This document shows, one piece after another, positions 24,952 through 34,159 of a stretch of DNA of 64,000 nt. The stretch lies in the NCBI RefSeq assembly GCF_013363995.1, contig NZ_JABWGO010000013.1:124001-188000 (forward strand), read 5' to 3'. The stretch's first letter is position 1. The number at the start of each line of letters is the position of its first letter. The notes under the pieces are model-generated. The model did not search any database, was not told the DNA's origin, and worked only from the letters and a program-made list of their open reading frames with translations. The DNA comes from Nonomuraea rhodomycinica (lineage in GTDB: Bacteria; Actinomycetota; Actinomycetes; Streptosporangiales; Streptosporangiaceae). Both the position numbers and the translations under genes were made by a program.

Positions 24952-25671
24952 TCAGCCGGCGGCGAGGACCGTGTTGAGGCGCTCCTGGCGGAGCAGTTCG
25001 TAGCGGGTGTCGTCGAGCGGGGCGAGCTGCCCGCCCACGCGCCAGGACAGCAGCAGGTCGGCCAGCGCCGGGTTGCGGGCCAGGGCCGGCCCGTGCAGGT
25101 AGGTGCCGACGACGTGGCCCGTGTAGCAGCCCTCGAAGCCGTCGCCGTTGCCCGTGCCCTTGACGGTGCGCGACAGCGGCTTGACCCCGGGGCCGAGCCG
25201 GGTGACGCCCATGTGGTTCTCGAAGCCCGTCAGCGTCGGCAGGCCGAGCGCGGCGTCCACCTCGGCCACCAGCTCGCCCACGGCGCGGGCCGGGCCGCGG
25301 AAGCTGGCGATGTCGAGGATGCCGAGCCCGTCGACCGGCTGCCCCTCCTCGCCGCCGAACGTGCTGCCCATGATCTGGTAGCCGGCGCACACGGCCAGCA
25401 GCGCCGCGCCCCGGTTGAGGGCGCGGTGCAGGCCGCCGTCGCGGCGCAGCCGCGCCGCCGCGAGGATCTGCGGCCGGTCCTCGCCGCCGCCGATGAGGTA
25501 GATGTCGCCGGTCTCGGGCACCGGGTCGGCCGAGCGCACGTGGATGGTCTCGGTCTCGATGCCGCGCCGCTGCGCGCGCTGCTCCAGGACGAGGACGTTG
25601 CCCTGGTCGCCGTACGTGCTCAGCAGGTCGGGGTAGATCCAGACGATGCGCAGGGCGCTGTCAGACGGCAC
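24952..25671 (-). CDS. gatD: Lipid II isoglutaminyl synthase glutaminase subunit GatD
   Basis: 239 residues, a CobQ-like class I glutamine amidotransferase. Nucleophile motif AVCAGYQIMG at about residue 93-102, and HG near the C-terminus (GTYLHGPAL) for the catalytic histidine. Supplies ammonia to MurT, which amidates the alpha-carboxylate of D-glutamate in lipid II. The GTG at 25671 lies inside the end of murT (11-base overlap). Converges on the amidoligase locus, 15 bases from its last stop. Confidence 0.92.
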   Translation of the reverse strand: MPSDSALRIVWIYPDLLSTYGDQGNVLVLEQRAQRRGIETETIHVRSADPVPETGDIYLIGGGEDRPQILAAARLRRDGGLHRALNRGAALLAVCAGYQIMGSTFGGEEGQPVDGLGILDIASFRGPARAVGELVAEVDAALGLPTLTGFENHMGVTRLGPGVKPLSRTVKGTGNGDGFEGCYTGHVVGTYLHGPALARNPALADLLLSWRVGGQLAPLDDTRYELLRQERLNTVLAAG

Positions 25672-26890
25672 GGCCGAACTCCGATCGGATGTGCTGGAAG
25701 GCGGTGTAGTTGGCGATCACGTCGACGCGGCCGGGCGGCTGCATGGCGAGCGCCTCGGAGAACGTCTCGCACACCGCGAACGGCACGTCCGCCACGTCGA
25801 GCCGGAGCGCCAGGTCGAGGCGGCGCTCACCGGTGACGAACACCGGCCGGCCGCGCAGCACGCGGTAGTCGACGTCCCACAGCCAGGACGTGTCGCGCCC
25901 GTCGGGGCCCTGCGCGTTGACCGACAGGATGATCGGCAGCCGCGGGTCGGCGACGTCGAACGCCTCCAGCCAGCCGGCGGGGTTCTTGGCCAGCAGCAGC
26001 CGCGCCTGGCGGCCCTCACGCTCGACCGTGGTGTAGCGGCCGGCGACGGAGGTGACCTCGCGCAGCCGGGGCAGCGCCCGCTCGACGGGGAGGTCGAACG
26101 CCTCGGCCACGGCCAGCGCCATGACCGCGTTGGAGCGGTTGGCCAGGCCGGGAAGCTGGATGTCGAGCAGCCACCGCTGCCCGCGCGGGTCGATCACCGC
26201 GTCGTCGTCGAGGACCCACTGCGGCTCGGGCCGGTGGAAGGTGCACTCGCGGCAGGCCCAGTCGGCGTCCTTGCGGTCGAGGGGGCCGCCGCACTCGGGG
26301 CAGCACCAGGAGTCCTCCTTCCACCGTTGCCCGCCCGCGACCCAGGTGACCTTGGCGGCCGTGGAGGCGCCCCAGGTGACCAGCGGGTCGTCGCAGTTGG
26401 CGATGACGTGGGTGGGCTTGCCGGACAGCGCCCGCCGCCACTTCTGGGCCAGCAGCCAGATCTCGGCGGCGCGGTCCATCTGGTCGCGGCTGAGGTTCAT
26501 CAGGCAGACGACGCCCGCACCGGTGGTGTCGAGGACCTCGGGGAGGTACTTCTCGTCGACCTCCAGCACGCCGTAGGGGGCGTCCTTGTGCTGCGACAGC
26601 GCCGAGACGTGGCCGGCCGGCATGTTGGCGCCGAAGACGTTGGTCGCGACCTCGCCCATCTCCAGCAGCGCGGACGTGATCAGCCGGGTGGTGGTGGTCT
26701 TGCCGTTGGTGGCGCTGACCAGGGCGAGCTTGCGGTCGCGCGCCAGTTGGCGGAGCAGGTCGGGCTCCAGCATGAGGCCCACCCGGCCGCCGATCACCGA
26801 GCCGTCACCGCGCCCGGTCATCCGGGACAGCGTGGCGGCGCTGCGGCCCAGGGCGCTCGCGAGCTGTGCCCGCAGTGGAAGCTGGGTCAT
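25661..26890 (-). CDS. murT: Lipid II isoglutaminyl synthase ligase subunit MurT
   Basis: 409 residues, Mur-ligase fold. ATP loop SATNGKTTTTRL at about residues 57-68 and central domain LEVDEKYLPEVL. A four-cysteine zinc ribbon typical of MurT (CCPECGGPLD and CRECTF) lies at about 200-225. The C-terminal domain carries the MurT-specific DUF1727 portion. Start ATG 26890. With GatD it makes D-isoglutamine in the peptidoglycan stem, needed for L,D-crosslinking and D-amino acid processing in actinobacteria. Confidence 0.94.
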   Translation of the reverse strand: MTQLPLRAQLASALGRSAATLSRMTGRGDGSVIGGRVGLMLEPDLLRQLARDRKLALVSATNGKTTTTRLITSALLEMGEVATNVFGANMPAGHVSALSQHKDAPYGVLEVDEKYLPEVLDTTGAGVVCLMNLSRDQMDRAAEIWLLAQKWRRALSGKPTHVIANCDDPLVTWGASTAAKVTWVAGGQRWKEDSWCCPECGGPLDRKDADWACRECTFHRPEPQWVLDDDAVIDPRGQRWLLDIQLPGLANRSNAVMALAVAEAFDLPVERALPRLREVTSVAGRYTTVEREGRQARLLLAKNPAGWLEAFDVADPRLPIILSVNAQGPDGRDTSWLWDVDYRVLRGRPVFVTGERRLDLALRLDVADVPFAVCETFSEALAMQPPGRVDVIANYTAFQHIRSEFGRAV

Positions 26891-26954
26891 GGCAAAGGAT
26901 CCTAGTCGGCGTCGGCGGTTACTCTGATAACGCACACGAAAACGCGGCCCGGTT

Positions 26955-27045
26955 GGTAGCCCGGGTGACATATCCGTAACCGCCCTTGAGGGATGTCCGG
27001 TGTGCCGGAAGCGGTCTCGTCAGACCGCCGTTCGGCATACCTGGA
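26955..27045 (+). promoter_or_regulatory. Structured leader of the yjdF gene
   Basis: GTGTGCCG (27000-27007) pairs with CGGCATAC (27033-27040, one G-U), enclosing the perfect hairpin GCGGTCT-CGTC-AGACCGC (27011-27028). It ends 15 bases before the yjdF ATG, next to GGAG. yjdF genes in Firmicutes carry a known azaaromatic-sensing riboswitch; whether this is a relative cannot be decided by eye. Confidence 0.5.
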
Positions 27046-27055
27046 GAACAAGGGC

Positions 27056-27478
27056 ATGGTCACGTTTTCCGTCTACCTCGACGGGTCGTTCTGGGTCGGC
27101 GTGCTGGAGGTCACCGAGGACGGCGTGCTGCGCGTCACCCGTCACACGTTCGGCTCCGAGCCGACCGATCCCGAGCTGTACGCCTTCCTCCTGCGCCACG
27201 GCGTCGCGCTCCTCGAACGGGCGTCGGCCGCCCCGGCGGTGCCCGCCGGGGAGCGGGCCGCCCGGCGGGTCAACCCCAAGCGGGCGGCCAAGCTCGCCGC
27301 GCGGGCCGCCGCCCGGGTCTCCTCGCGCGGCACGGCGGCGCAGGAGGCCATGCGGCTGGAGCTGGAGAGCCGCAAGCGCGAGGCCGCGGAGGGGCGGCGC
27401 GAGCGCCGGCGGGAGCTGGCCGAGCACAAGCGCGAGGTGGCCCGCCGCAAGCGCGCCGAGCGCCGCCGCGACCGCTGA
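27056..27478 (+). CDS. yjdF: YjdF family protein
   Basis: 140 residues. The N-terminal VTFSVYLDGSFWVGVLE is the DUF2992/YjdF signature, followed by a Lys/Arg-rich coiled-coil-like C-terminus, as in homologues. Function is unknown; Firmicute genes are controlled by a riboswitch that responds to azaaromatics, suggesting a detoxification role. The ATG at 27056 is chosen because similarity begins there; the frame also has a start at 26993 that would read through the hairpin leader. Confidence 0.85.
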   Translation: MVTFSVYLDGSFWVGVLEVTEDGVLRVTRHTFGSEPTDPELYAFLLRHGVALLERASAAPAVPAGERAARRVNPKRAAKLAARAAARVSSRGTAAQEAMRLELESRKREAAEGRRERRRELAEHKREVARRKRAERRRDR

Positions 27479-27526
27479 GCCCGAGCGCCGCCGCGACCGC
27501 TGAGCCCGCCTGCCCCCGACCGTTGA

Positions 27527-30500
27527 CTAGCCGGTGAACGGGATCTCGGGCGCGCCGCCGTGGTCGAACGGCAGGACGAACCGGCACGGCCAGGACAGGA
27601 CGCCTTCGAGCCACCCGGCCCCCATGGTCTGCCCCACGTGCCGCAGCCGCGCGGCGGGCTCGATGCCGATCGCCACCGTCATGACGTCGCGCTGCAGGCC
27701 CTCGTTCTCGTCGTCGCCCAGGATGACCCGCCAGGCCAGGGCCCGGTTGTGCTCGATGGCCATGGACAGGGGGTGGTGGCGCAGCGCCTTGGCCCGATGG
27801 CCCAGCAGCTCCCCGTGCGGGGCGGCGGCCGTCACCACGGCGGTGGCCGCACCGGCCGTCGCTCCGGTGGCCGATCCGGTCATCGGCCCGGTCATCGGCC
27901 CGCTCGTCGCTCCGGTCATCGACGCGGCCGTCGCGCCCGTGCCGCCGGGCGCGTCGCGCGAGGCCGCGCCGTTCTCGCGGCCCGCCGCCGTCCCGTTCGG
28001 GTCGCCGAACAGGGCGTACTCCATGGGGGGCGCCGGGCTGCGCAGGTCCGGGGCGGGCCGGCCGTACGGGAACAGGCGGTCCACCTCGTGCAGCCAGCGC
28101 ACCTGCGGGATCACCCACGCCACGCCCGGACGCTCGCCGCCCCGCTCCAGCCCGGCCAGCAGCCGCGTGGCGGTCTCCGCCGCCTTCTCCGTGAGCAGCG
28201 CGGGGTCGAGCCAGCTCCGCAGCGCCCAGGCGCGCCGCTGCACCGACCGCTCGACCAGCGTGGCGAGCAGGCACTCGCCGCGCCGCACCGGCAGGTCGGA
28301 CCAGGCGGCGGCGAGCGCGCGCGGCACCCCGGGCAGCGGGCGGTTGGTCACGAACGCGAGCACGACGGTGTCGCACCAGACGCGCAGCCACGCCCAGTCG
28401 GGCGCGTCGGCCAGCACGTCGGCCTCGCGCAGCTCGACGAGCGTGCACGCCTGCCCGGTGCGGCACTGGCTGCCGCAGGCCGCCGAGCGGCGTCCCCTTA
28501 TCGGCGGAGGCGGGCTGGGCATGAGCCGCTCGCGCGACTCGCCGAGCGGCACCCGCACCCGCAGCGGCCGGTCCATGCCGTCGGCGAACACGGCCGCGCA
28601 GCCCGGCTGCAACGAGACGACCTGGCGGGACTGCTCCTCGCTGAGGTTCATGGCCGCGCCGACGAGCTGCCGGTCGTCCTCGGCCGGCAGCCGGTGGACG
28701 ACCTTGAGCGCGGTGTTCTTGACCACGTCCGGCACGAGCTTGGTCGGGATCTGCTCGGCCACGACGATGCCCTCGCCGTACGCCCTGATCTCGGCCAGCA
28801 TGCCGGCCAGCAGCTCCACGGCATGGGTGGCGGCCCGGCCCGCGCCCCGGTCGCGCAGCAGCCGGTGGGCCTCCTCGATGACGATGACGTGCCGCAGCCC
28901 CGAGGACTTCTCCTGGCGGGCGCGCATCCGCAGGTGCTCCACGATGCGGATGATCAGCGTGCCCATGAGGAACGCCTTGTCCTCGTCGTTGGCCACGTCC
29001 TCGATGGCGAGCACCACGTTGCGCTGGAGCAGGCCGCCGACGTCGGCGGGGTGGCCGCCCTCGAAGAAGCGCCCCGCCGAGCCGACGCGCAGCGAGCGCA
29101 GCCGCAGCGAGATGAAGCCCTCGACGTCGGCCTGCACCTCGCGGCCGTAGCCGATCTCCTTGATCACGTCCATGGCGTGCTGCTGGAGCAGCTCCAGGGT
29201 GGGCACGCTGGGCGGCACCTTGGAGCCCGGCACGGCGCCGCCGGTGACGACGTCCCAGCCGGTCGCCTCGTAGACGCGCTGCAGGGCCAGCGACATGATC
29301 TGCGGGAACGGCTCCTCGGCGTCGAAGGCGGCCATGAACAGCGCCCTGACCATGTCGATGTGCGCCTGGACGGGGTAGCCGGGCTCGGGTTCGAGCGGGT
29401 TGATGCTGAACGGCACCCCGGCGGGCGCCGAGGGGTTGATCACGGTGACGGGCCCGAGGTGCTCGACCCGGCCGGCCATCGCGGCGTACTCGGACTTGGC
29501 CGGCTCGATCGCGAGCCACGGGATGCGGGCCGCGCTGAGCTGCTCCAGCAGGTGCCGTACGGTCTGGGACTTGCCGGAGCCGGTGGCGCCGGTGACGAAC
29601 GCGTGCCGGTTGAGCGTGGCCAGCGGCACCCGGAACGAGCCGACCCCCCGGTCCTGCCCGTCGAGGATCTCCCCCAGCTCCAGCTCGCCGCCGTCGGCCT
29701 CGGAGGTGACGTCGAAGAACCCCGAGTCGAGCACCCGCACCCCGGGCACCTCGCGCCGGGGCAGCCCGGCGAGCGCCGCGAGCGCGCCGGCCGTGGCGGC
29801 GAAGGGCGCGGCGGCCCCGTCGGCGGGGTCCTGGAGCGTGATGGCCAGCGCCTCGGCCAGCGGGTGGACGGCGCCCTGGGCGCTGCGCAGCCGGTAGGGG
29901 TGGTGGCTCATCTCGACCGAGCCGACGAGGACGGGCGCGATCTGGCGCAGCTCCTCGGCCGTCGCGCCGCCGGCCAGCACCCGCACGTTCCACAACCCGG
30001 CCTCGCGGAACGCGTCGAGCTCCTGCATGCGCCGCTCGGCCCGCTCGGCGTCGAAGCGGGAGCGCTCGGAGGCGTCGCCGTACTGGCGCAGCACGTTGAG
30101 CTGGGTGCGCAGGTGGGCCACCTCGGCGTCGAGCAGGCCGGTCGGCTCGGCCACGACGAGCCAGGCGAACGGCCGCGACATGAGCGTGATCAGCGTCGAC
30201 TCGAACAGCGTCGGCCGCTTCAGCTCGTCCGGGTCGAACTCGCGGCGGTTGCCGAGCGGCGGCGCCTGCCGGCCGGGGCACGGCGTCCACACCAGGTCGG
30301 CGAGGTCGTCCAGGTACTCCTCGCCGAGCTGCACCCCGCGCGCCCCGCCGGGGAACAGCAGCGGCTGCGGCCCCGTGGGCGCCCCCAGGGCGCCGGTGGC
30401 GCGGCGCGGCTGGCGGGGCGGCGACAGCGGGCCGGCGTTCGTGATGAGCTCCAGGGGCGCGCCCGAGCCGCGGGAGAGCCACCCGATGGCGAACGGCCGG

Positions 30501-30631
30501 TCGCGCTGGGCGGCCGACAGCACGGCGGGCAGCACGGTGACGAAGTCCCACTCGGCCGAGGAGCTTCGCGAGGGTGCGGCGATGGACTGGATCCGGTACC
30601 ACGGCCCGCTCAGCGAGACACTCGGCTGCAT
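27527..30631 (-). CDS. HerA/DUF87-type ATPase
   Basis: 1034 residues. Walker A GATGSGKS at about residue 345-352, then LAIEPAKSEYAAM and the Walker B motif VIVIEEAHRLL near 578. HerA-type sensor segments follow (VHRLPAEDDRQLVGAAMNLSEEQ). A Cys cluster (ACGSQCRTGQAC) lies near residue 710. The N-terminal 340 residues and C-terminal 300 have no recognised domain. HerA/FtsK ATPases move DNA or proteins through channels. Here the neighbours are membrane proteins, suggesting a secretion or envelope motor rather than DNA end processing. ATG 30631 follows GGGGATGAA. Confidence 0.82.
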   Translation of the reverse strand: MQPSVSLSGPWYRIQSIAAPSRSSSAEWDFVTVLPAVLSAAQRDRPFAIGWLSRGSGAPLELITNAGPLSPPRQPRRATGALGAPTGPQPLLFPGGARGVQLGEEYLDDLADLVWTPCPGRQAPPLGNRREFDPDELKRPTLFESTLITLMSRPFAWLVVAEPTGLLDAEVAHLRTQLNVLRQYGDASERSRFDAERAERRMQELDAFREAGLWNVRVLAGGATAEELRQIAPVLVGSVEMSHHPYRLRSAQGAVHPLAEALAITLQDPADGAAAPFAATAGALAALAGLPRREVPGVRVLDSGFFDVTSEADGGELELGEILDGQDRGVGSFRVPLATLNRHAFVTGATGSGKSQTVRHLLEQLSAARIPWLAIEPAKSEYAAMAGRVEHLGPVTVINPSAPAGVPFSINPLEPEPGYPVQAHIDMVRALFMAAFDAEEPFPQIMSLALQRVYEATGWDVVTGGAVPGSKVPPSVPTLELLQQHAMDVIKEIGYGREVQADVEGFISLRLRSLRVGSAGRFFEGGHPADVGGLLQRNVVLAIEDVANDEDKAFLMGTLIIRIVEHLRMRARQEKSSGLRHVIVIEEAHRLLRDRGAGRAATHAVELLAGMLAEIRAYGEGIVVAEQIPTKLVPDVVKNTALKVVHRLPAEDDRQLVGAAMNLSEEQSRQVVSLQPGCAAVFADGMDRPLRVRVPLGESRERLMPSPPPPIRGRRSAACGSQCRTGQACTLVELREADVLADAPDWAWLRVWCDTVVLAFVTNRPLPGVPRALAAAWSDLPVRRGECLLATLVERSVQRRAWALRSWLDPALLTEKAAETATRLLAGLERGGERPGVAWVIPQVRWLHEVDRLFPYGRPAPDLRSPAPPMEYALFGDPNGTAAGRENGAASRDAPGGTGATAASMTGATSGPMTGPMTGSATGATAGAATAVVTAAAPHGELLGHRAKALRHHPLSMAIEHNRALAWRVILGDDENEGLQRDVMTVAIGIEPAARLRHVGQTMGAGWLEGVLSWPCRFVLPFDHGGAPEIPFTG

Positions 30632-30701
30632 TTCATCCCCCCACAGACGGCTCTAAGTAAAATCCGCCGACCGTCAGCCCGTCACCTTGACATTGACCAT
30701 C

Positions 30702-32684
30702 TCATTGCCTTCCCTTGCGCCAGTCGAGGCGTGGCGGGGGCGGCCCGAGGTTCGGCGGCGGCTCGGCGCCGTCGCGTCCCGGCGGGTCGCCGCGCTCGCC
30801 CGCCCGCTCGGCCTCCTGCCCGGCGTCATGGTCGCCGTCGATGGCCAGCACGGCCTCGCGCACGTCGTCCAGCTCGCCGAGCGTGGTCTTGGGGAAGGTG
30901 AGGATGGCCGGGTTGGCGTCGGCGAGGCGGACCCGCCGGCCCTGCGAGGTGGCGTCCGTGACGATCACGGACGTGGTGGGGAGCTGCTGGAGCTCGTGCG
31001 GCTCGACGAGGAACTCGCGGGAGCGCTGGAGCACCCGCTCCCTCTCGCCGATCTTGCCCGTGGTGCGGCCCCACTCGGTGGACTCGTTGATGTCCTCGGC
31101 CAGGTCGGTGAGGTTGTCGTCGTGGTCTTCCTGCCTGCCCTCGACCTCGGCGATCGTGCTGGTGTAGCCGCCGTCGACGCCGGGGAGCGAGTCGCTGATC
31201 GTCTCGGTGAGCTGGGCCAGCTCCAGCCGGTGCTCGGTGCCGACGTGCTCGCTGGCCACCCGGGCGTCCTCGGCGTTGCCCAGCCGCATGAACGCGACCG
31301 CGGCGTGGCCGCGGCCCAGCCGCTCCCGCACGGTCGGGGTGAGCGAGCGGTAGGTCAGGACGAGCCCCGTACGGGACGTCTCGCAGGCGTCCATGAGCCG
31401 GTCGAGCACGTCGCCGCGGAGCTTGTCGGCCCCGGCCACGATGATCGTGTGGTACCAGGGCCGGTCGGAGGCGGGCGACTGGCGCAGGATGTGGGTGAGG
31501 GCGGTCGCCACGTACGTGCCGAGCACCCGGTTGCCGAACACGCCGGCCTGACGGTCCATGCTGACCACGCGCAGCCGGGCGGGCGGCAGGCGCACGGCCT
31601 CGGTGCCCAGCGTCTCCAGCTTGCGCAGCTGCGACTCCAGCGCCCAGGCCCGCTCGATGACCACCCGGTCGCTCACGCCCCGGCCGAACAGCGTGCCGAT
31701 GCGCTCCAGCTGGGTGGCGGTGATCAGTCCGTACCTGAGGTCGTCGCGCGGGTCGCCCACCTGGGCCAGGGCGCGCAGCGCGGCGGTGACCTGGCTGATC
31801 GTGGCGTTCTCGCCGAGCACTTCGAGGACGCGCTCCAGGATCGCGTTGTCGAAGCTGAGGTCGCGGGTGGTGCGGTGCTCCTCGCTGACGCTGACCACGT
31901 GGGCCAGCACGTCGGCGAACGCCTCGGGCTTGAGCGTGGCGCCGAGGTCGAGGCGGGGCAGGTCGCCGGGCAGCACCCAGACCAGCGGGTCGTCGCCGCC
32001 GCGCCGGGCCAGCTCGATGAGGTCCTTGGCGATGGCGCCCTCGGACAGGTCGAGCACGGTCAGGTGGCCGCCGCTGTAGAGGCGGGTGGCGCCGAGCAGG
32101 GTGACCAGCGCCGACCAGCCGGGCAGGGTGCCGCCGGCCACGTCGATGCGGTCGATCTCGTCGGGCACGGCCACGGCGTACCAGGTGAGCTGGCGGTCGT
32201 GGCGCTCCTTGAGCCGCTGCCACTCGCGGTAGCGCTGGGCGTGCTCCTCCTGGGCGCGGAACAGCTCCTTGTCACGTTCCTGTCGCCGACGGTCGTCACG
32301 GGCCCGCTGCTCGCTGATGCGGTAGCGCACGGCCCGGTCGCCCTGGACGAGCGCGTAGCTGCAGATGATCGCCACGCCGCAGGCGGCGACGAGGCCGAGC
32401 AGCGCGAACTTCCACTGGAGCAGCCCGGCCACGGCCAGCACCACGACCAGCAGCGACAGCACGACCGCGAACATCCGGAAGACGCGCACCGGCCGGTTGA
32501 GCATGTCCTGCTGCATGCGCTCGCGGCGGGCGAGGTCGGCGTCGGGGCGCGCGGGCGGCGGCTCCTCCGCCGGTGAGGGCCGTTTCGGTGGTGGTCCGGG
32601 GTCCGGGTGCAGCAGGATGTACTGCCAGCCCAGGTAGATGCGGTCCGCCTGGAGCTGCGCATGCTCAGGATGCACGTCCACCAC
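30702..32684 (-). CDS. Large membrane-anchored protein paired with HerA-type ATPase
   Basis: 660 residues, not recognised. A Pro-rich N-terminus precedes two adjacent hydrophobic segments (about 73-95 and 98-118), then a charged coiled coil (about 130-170, RQERDKELFRAQEEHAQRYREW). A long cytosolic region follows with ATPase-like beta strands (YHTIIVAGADKL, GLVLTYRSL) but no intact Walker A. It may be a degenerate P-loop partner of the ATPase encoded 70 bases downstream. The start could be either of two GTGs at 32684/32681 behind GGAGGG. Confidence 0.75.
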   Translation of the reverse strand: MVDVHPEHAQLQADRIYLGWQYILLHPDPGPPPKRPSPAEEPPPARPDADLARRERMQQDMLNRPVRVFRMFAVVLSLLVVVLAVAGLLQWKFALLGLVAACGVAIICSYALVQGDRAVRYRISEQRARDDRRRQERDKELFRAQEEHAQRYREWQRLKERHDRQLTWYAVAVPDEIDRIDVAGGTLPGWSALVTLLGATRLYSGGHLTVLDLSEGAIAKDLIELARRGGDDPLVWVLPGDLPRLDLGATLKPEAFADVLAHVVSVSEEHRTTRDLSFDNAILERVLEVLGENATISQVTAALRALAQVGDPRDDLRYGLITATQLERIGTLFGRGVSDRVVIERAWALESQLRKLETLGTEAVRLPPARLRVVSMDRQAGVFGNRVLGTYVATALTHILRQSPASDRPWYHTIIVAGADKLRGDVLDRLMDACETSRTGLVLTYRSLTPTVRERLGRGHAAVAFMRLGNAEDARVASEHVGTEHRLELAQLTETISDSLPGVDGGYTSTIAEVEGRQEDHDDNLTDLAEDINESTEWGRTTGKIGERERVLQRSREFLVEPHELQQLPTTSVIVTDATSQGRRVRLADANPAILTFPKTTLGELDDVREAVLAIDGDHDAGQEAERAGERGDPPGRDGAEPPPNLGPPPPRLDWRKGRQ

Positions 32685-32851
32685 GTGACCCTCCGGCCGC
32701 GATATGTCGTTAGTCGTCGAGGCTAGTCCCGCTGCTCCGTGACAGCGTATGAGCTAGAACCCCTTCTACGGCAGGGTTCCCGGCAATTAGACCAGCCCGT
32801 TGGGAGGATAGCGGCGGATGGGACAAGCGTGACCTATTACCATCCTTACCC

Positions 32852-33508
32852 ATGACCGAACCCTCCGGCGGCAGCGGCAGGCCCAGACGCCCGGTAGTGG
32901 TGCCCGCGGTGGCGCTGGTGCTGGTCACGGCCCTCGGGATCACCGCGCTCATGGGCGGCCTCAACGAGGCCCCCGACGCCCCGCCCCAGCTCGGCAAGGG
33001 CTCGGTGCTCGACCAGGGCCTGTACTCCACGCGCTTCGTCGAGTCGCGGGTCCGCACCGAGCGGGCGCAGACGCAGTTCGACGAGGACAAGCGGTTCGTG
33101 GAGCTGGTCTTCGAGGTCACCAACCGCGGCGACGGCACCACCCCCGTCGGGATCCCCCCGGCCGAGGGGAAGGGCGGCTTCGCCACCACGTTCGCCGGCT
33201 CGCTGGTCAAGATCAGCCCGAAGTTCCCGGACGACGCCGGCCCCTTCGCCTTCGCGCTCGCCAAGGGCGGCGAGAGCCGGCAGCTCCACCCGGGGATCAA
33301 GACCACGGTCATCGTCCGCTACCGGCTGGAGGAGGGCCAGAAGCCCCCGGAGAAGATCACGATGGACGTGGGCTCCTTCGAGTACGCGGCCGGCTTCAAC
33401 GACCCGACCGAGAGGTGGACGATGGTCACCCAGAACGCGGGCGAGAGCATCGCCCCCGAGATCAAGGCACAGGTGACCCTGCCCGTCCAGGAAGAAGCCA
33501 GGGCGTGA
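32852..33508 (+). CDS. Membrane-anchored extracytoplasmic protein, DUF4352-like
   Basis: 218 residues: short basic N-terminus, one membrane span (about 15-38), then an extracellular beta-rich domain with the pattern VELVFEVTNRGDGT and IKTTVIVRYRLEEG typical of immunoglobulin-like DUF4352-type domains. First of three adjacent genes of similar design, divergent from the ATPase/large-protein pair. No Shine-Dalgarno; TACCAT at 32838-32843 is a candidate -10. Confidence 0.7.
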   Translation: MTEPSGGSGRPRRPVVVPAVALVLVTALGITALMGGLNEAPDAPPQLGKGSVLDQGLYSTRFVESRVRTERAQTQFDEDKRFVELVFEVTNRGDGTTPVGIPPAEGKGGFATTFAGSLVKISPKFPDDAGPFAFALAKGGESRQLHPGIKTTVIVRYRLEEGQKPPEKITMDVGSFEYAAGFNDPTERWTMVTQNAGESIAPEIKAQVTLPVQEEARA

Positions 33509-34152
33509 CCGCGGTCCAGCCCCGGCCGGCGGCGATGCCGGGCGGGCGTCGCGGCGGGCGCTCCGGCTCCGGGCGCGGCGGCTCGCGCACGCTCAACGCG
33601 CTGCTGGGGCTGCTCCTCGCGGGCGGCGCCATCGGCCTGCAGACGCTCGCGCTGTCGGAGAACGACACCGGCGCCCCGCTGACCTACACCGGCGTCAAGG
33701 GTCAGGACGTCGACGCCCGGCGCTTCCACGTGCGGCTCGACTCCTTCACCGCCGCCAAGGCGATCCAGACCAGCAGCGTCAGGACGGTCGAGACGGACAA
33801 CCTGTTCCTCGTGGTGAGCGCCTCCGCCAAGTCCGTCCTCAAGCCGTACCATCTCGGCCAGCCCACGCTGCTGACCGAGGACGGCCACCGCTTCGCCGCC
33901 ACCGACCGGGTGGAGTCCACCGCCACACTGGCCGCCACCTGGATGCAGCCGGACATCTGGGTCAGCGGGCGGTTCTTCTTCGAGGTGCCCGCCTCGGCGC
34001 TGCCGGGGGCCAGGGTGGTGTTCGGGCTGCCGCCGTCGGCCCTGGTGGAGCCGTACCAGCCGGAGGTGGAGATCGACCTCGGGCTCGACGAGAAGGCGGC
34101 ACGCGACCTGGCCGCCAAGCCGCAGGACGTCTACTCCGTCGTCAAGAAGTGA
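33505..34152 (+). CDS. Membrane-anchored extracytoplasmic protein
   Basis: 215 residues. A Gly/Arg-rich N-terminal tail, one membrane span (about 27-45, LLGLLLAGGAIGLQTLAL), then a beta-rich domain with LDSFTAAKAIQTS and VVSASAKSVLKPYHLGQPTLLTEDG. GTG start overlaps the preceding stop by four bases (GTGA). It resembles the neighbours in size and layout more than in sequence; the three may be diverged paralogues. Confidence 0.7.
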   Translation: MTAVQPRPAAMPGGRRGGRSGSGRGGSRTLNALLGLLLAGGAIGLQTLALSENDTGAPLTYTGVKGQDVDARRFHVRLDSFTAAKAIQTSSVRTVETDNLFLVVSASAKSVLKPYHLGQPTLLTEDGHRFAATDRVESTATLAATWMQPDIWVSGRFFFEVPASALPGARVVFGLPPSALVEPYQPEVEIDLGLDEKAARDLAAKPQDVYSVVKK

Positions 34153-34159
34153 TGGGCAC

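Noticed and set aside
27560..30901. Long plus-strand open frame opposite the HerA-type ATPase
   Set aside because: Arg/Gly/Pro-rich composition with no motifs; it is the antisense shadow of a clear ATPase gene.
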